Assembly (NCBI GenBank): GCA_002483085.1
Contig: DLHF01000071.1
Coordinates: 38,836 to 102,835 of the forward strand
Reading direction: 5' to 3'
Length of the DNA stretch: 64,000 nucleotides
Source of the DNA: Ignavibacteria bacterium UBA7675
GTDB lineage: Bacteria > Bacteroidota > Ignavibacteria > Kapaibacteriales > UB7675
The notes under the pieces are model-generated. The model was not told the DNA's origin. It saw only the letters and a program-made list of their open reading frames with translations, and made no database searches. This document shows, piece by piece, positions 62,723-64,000 of this stretch; the first letter of the stretch is position 1; the number at the start of each line of letters is the position of its first letter. Both the position numbers and the translations under genes were made by a program.

Positions 62723-63190
62723 TTAACGAGTCCTTGTTTTTCTGTGTCGAATTTTCACATATTCAATAACACCAAGAATCAGCATAACAGTAGCAGTGAC
62801 ACTTATCTTGACACCATAGCTTTGAATAAACGACAGATCGAGAATAAACAGAATGATAAAGGGGATGAGAAGTACTGCGATTAAATGCAATAGATAGCCA
62901 ATATCTCCTGCGTACATTTTTGCTGTCCCTTTAATGTTCCGATAAAAAAGTACTACAACAGAAAACAGGCTGCTCTTCATAACAGCAGCCGCTATAAGGT
63001 TCATGAAGCATAACGTGAATAAAGCATGATGTATTCCACTATATTCATCAACATCTGATTTGGACACCACCATCGCCCATATGGTCATTACGACTAAAGA
63101 CCCCACAGAAAAAGCACCTGTAATCAAAAGTTCTTTATCAGTTCTTATAGCTGGAATATCACTGATTGGATGTTTTTTCTTTCTACTCAT
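62723..63190 (-). CDS. Small four-helix membrane protein, partner of an Rhs tail (copy 2)
   Basis: 155 residues from ATG 63190, 2 bases after the Rhs stop codon. A Lys-rich N-terminus (MSRKKKHPISDIPAIRTDKE) is followed by four helices: AFSVGSLVVMTIWAMVV, ALFTLCFMNLIAAAVM, LLHLIAVLLIPFIILFILDL and ISVTATVMLILGVIEYV. The C-terminus is basic (RHRKTRTR). It is the better-coupled copy of the pair and is surely cotranslated with the Rhs gene. No named family is recognised. In known polymorphic systems such an adjacent small gene is often immunity, but the tail here lacks a recognised toxin fold, so this remains a hypothesis. Confidence 0.8.
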   Translation of the reverse strand: MSRKKKHPISDIPAIRTDKELLITGAFSVGSLVVMTIWAMVVSKSDVDEYSGIHHALFTLCFMNLIAAAVMKSSLFSVVVLFYRNIKGTAKMYAGDIGYLLHLIAVLLIPFIILFILDLSFIQSYGVKISVTATVMLILGVIEYVKIRHRKTRTR

Positions 63191-63192
63191 GG

Positions 63193-64000
63193 CTAATCTC
63201 CAGTTTCCCTTTTAGATGGTTCTTTTTTTGTAGTTGCAGCATCATATACCTTTGTTGTAGTCTCCTGTAGAGCATCATTAGTGGAATTAGCTATAGGGCC
63301 ATCTGCGTAGCCTTCAGCCGCTTCTTTTGCCTTCTTTGCACGTACCTGCTGAGCTTTTCTCTGACGCCCTTTTTTTGCTATGTTATTAGTTTTTCGTGCT
63401 GTTTTGTTTAGGGAGATACTCTTGGACGTTTTACCATTCAAGCTTTTGGAAGCAGCACTTCCCAAGGCTGCACCACTACCACCAATGACAGCATCTCTTA
63501 CAGCGTTTCCGACCGTGTACTTCTTTTTATCAATCACCTTTGTCTTTGTATAATTTTCAGCAACACTACCCGTAGCACCAATCACAACTTTTGTTGTTAC
63601 GGATTTTGTGAGGGAACTCAGTCCTCCTGTAGCGGCTCCTACTACTGTAGCTACCAATATCTTCTTTCCATCAATATCTGTTAAAGATGTTTTCAAGTCT
63701 TTGCCTGATGCAATGTTATCAGCAACCTGGCTCAAGTATTCCACGCCTGCACCAATACCTGCTCCCCAGCACCATGGACAATCACCATTCGGGTCTTTTA
63801 GCTCAACTGGATTATTCTCGGCGTAATTGTACGGTGTTTTATCCCGAAACCTCTCCCACAACGGATCGATACTGGTAAACCGGCCAAGCCCTCCATCGTA
63901 TTGTCGTTGGACAAACTCTCCAAGCCCGCTCTCCGTGTCTTCCTCACGGTCGATGAATGTCCTGCGAGGTTTTGTTCCGCTTTGCCACAAAATACTGCCA
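63193..64000 (-). CDS. Rhs/YD-repeat protein, C-terminal part (5' end outside window)
   Basis: The frame is open to the right edge, so only the last 269 codons are seen. It has the Rhs repeat-associated core signature: GLGEFVQRQYDGGLGRFTSI, DPLWERFRDKTPYNYAENNP, VELKDPNGDCPWCWGAGIGA. After the core comes a variable tail of about 200 residues with glycine-rich hydrophobic stretches (VATVVGAATGGLSSLTKSV, GGSGAALGSAASKSL) and a basic, helical end (GRQRKAQQVRAKKAKEAAE). Rhs cores form a shell around a C-terminal toxin or effector. No nuclease or deaminase motif is visible in this tail. A small membrane-protein gene begins 2 bases after its stop, and the end of the tail is duplicated 780 bases downstream. 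Confidence 0.85.
   Translation of the reverse strand, partial: GSILWQSGTKPRRTFIDREEDTESGLGEFVQRQYDGGLGRFTSIDPLWERFRDKTPYNYAENNPVELKDPNGDCPWCWGAGIGAGVEYLSQVADNIASGKDLKTSLTDIDGKKILVATVVGAATGGLSSLTKSVTTKVVIGATGSVAENYTKTKVIDKKKYTVGNAVRDAVIGGSGAALGSAASKSLNGKTSKSISLNKTARKTNNIAKKGRQRKAQQVRAKKAKEAAEGYADGPIANSTNDALQETTTKVYDAATTKKEPSKRETGD

Noticed and set aside
1..64000. CRISPR arrays, tRNA and rRNA genes
   Set aside because: Scanning by eye showed no regularly spaced direct repeats, no TTCGAATCC-type tRNA arm in an intergenic setting and no rRNA-like segments. The interspersed repeats are kilobases apart and are not a CRISPR array.

Overview
The window most resembles a member of the Bacteroidota/Ignavibacteria side of the FCB group, possibly a Kapabacteria-like lineage. 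The evidence is type IX secretion (T9SS) C-terminal sorting domains on five large or medium secreted proteins, a PorU-like C25 peptidase, Omp28-type and DUF6029 envelope proteins, DUF5686, and L-lysine 6-transaminase. Unlike typical Bacteroidia, many genes carry clear GGAG/AAGG Shine-Dalgarno sites, and GTG/TTG starts occur. The species assignment is inference.

Layout. 1-9.5 kb (minus strand) is an envelope/secretion cluster read in the order TlpA thioredoxin, DUF6029 protein, Omp28-like lipoprotein, large Omp28-like T9SS cargo, PorU-like peptidase (cut by the window edge). 9.7-15.8 kb holds a small T9SS cargo, lysS (minus), and the translation cluster infC-rpmI-rplT-pheS followed by a lolD-type ABC ATPase. 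15.9-18.9 kb is an RsbW/RsbV/RsbU-type partner-switch set. 19.2-22.4 kb encodes a response regulator, a CHASE-PAS sensor whose histidine kinase motifs are degenerate, and a DUF4920 lipoprotein. 22.7-39.4 kb contains a flavin reductase, a 1666-residue LamG T9SS protein, an Ogg2-type DNA glycosylase, a DUF5686 outer membrane protein, a small membrane protein and a 1934-residue gingipain-like peptidase. 39.6-45.8 kb has an unrecognised membrane protein, an orphan receiver, lysine aminotransferase, a DHH phosphoesterase, a PASTA protein and SixA. 45.8-53 kb is a copper-flavoured block (CXXC metal-binding protein, DUF3347 lipoprotein, DUF2231 protein, CopA, an HMA-AraC regulator) interrupted by a beta-CASP hydrolase and an ATP-cone nuclease. 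53-61.4 kb holds an 11-Ig-domain T9SS protein, mutL and a family 2 glycosyltransferase. 61.5-64 kb is an accessory end: an IS4-type transposase remnant, then two tandem copies of an Rhs C-terminal tail plus a small four-helix membrane protein, the second being the end of a longer Rhs gene that leaves the window.

Two features are not explained by ordinary gene content. One is a family of nine interspersed intergenic repeats sharing a core around GTCTCTGCACCGCGCTGCA and a second box around GCCGCGTGG, three of them long composite copies. The other is the duplicated Rhs-tail/membrane-protein module, in which both copies keep the same 2-base gap between the genes. I saw no CRISPR array, rRNA or tRNA.
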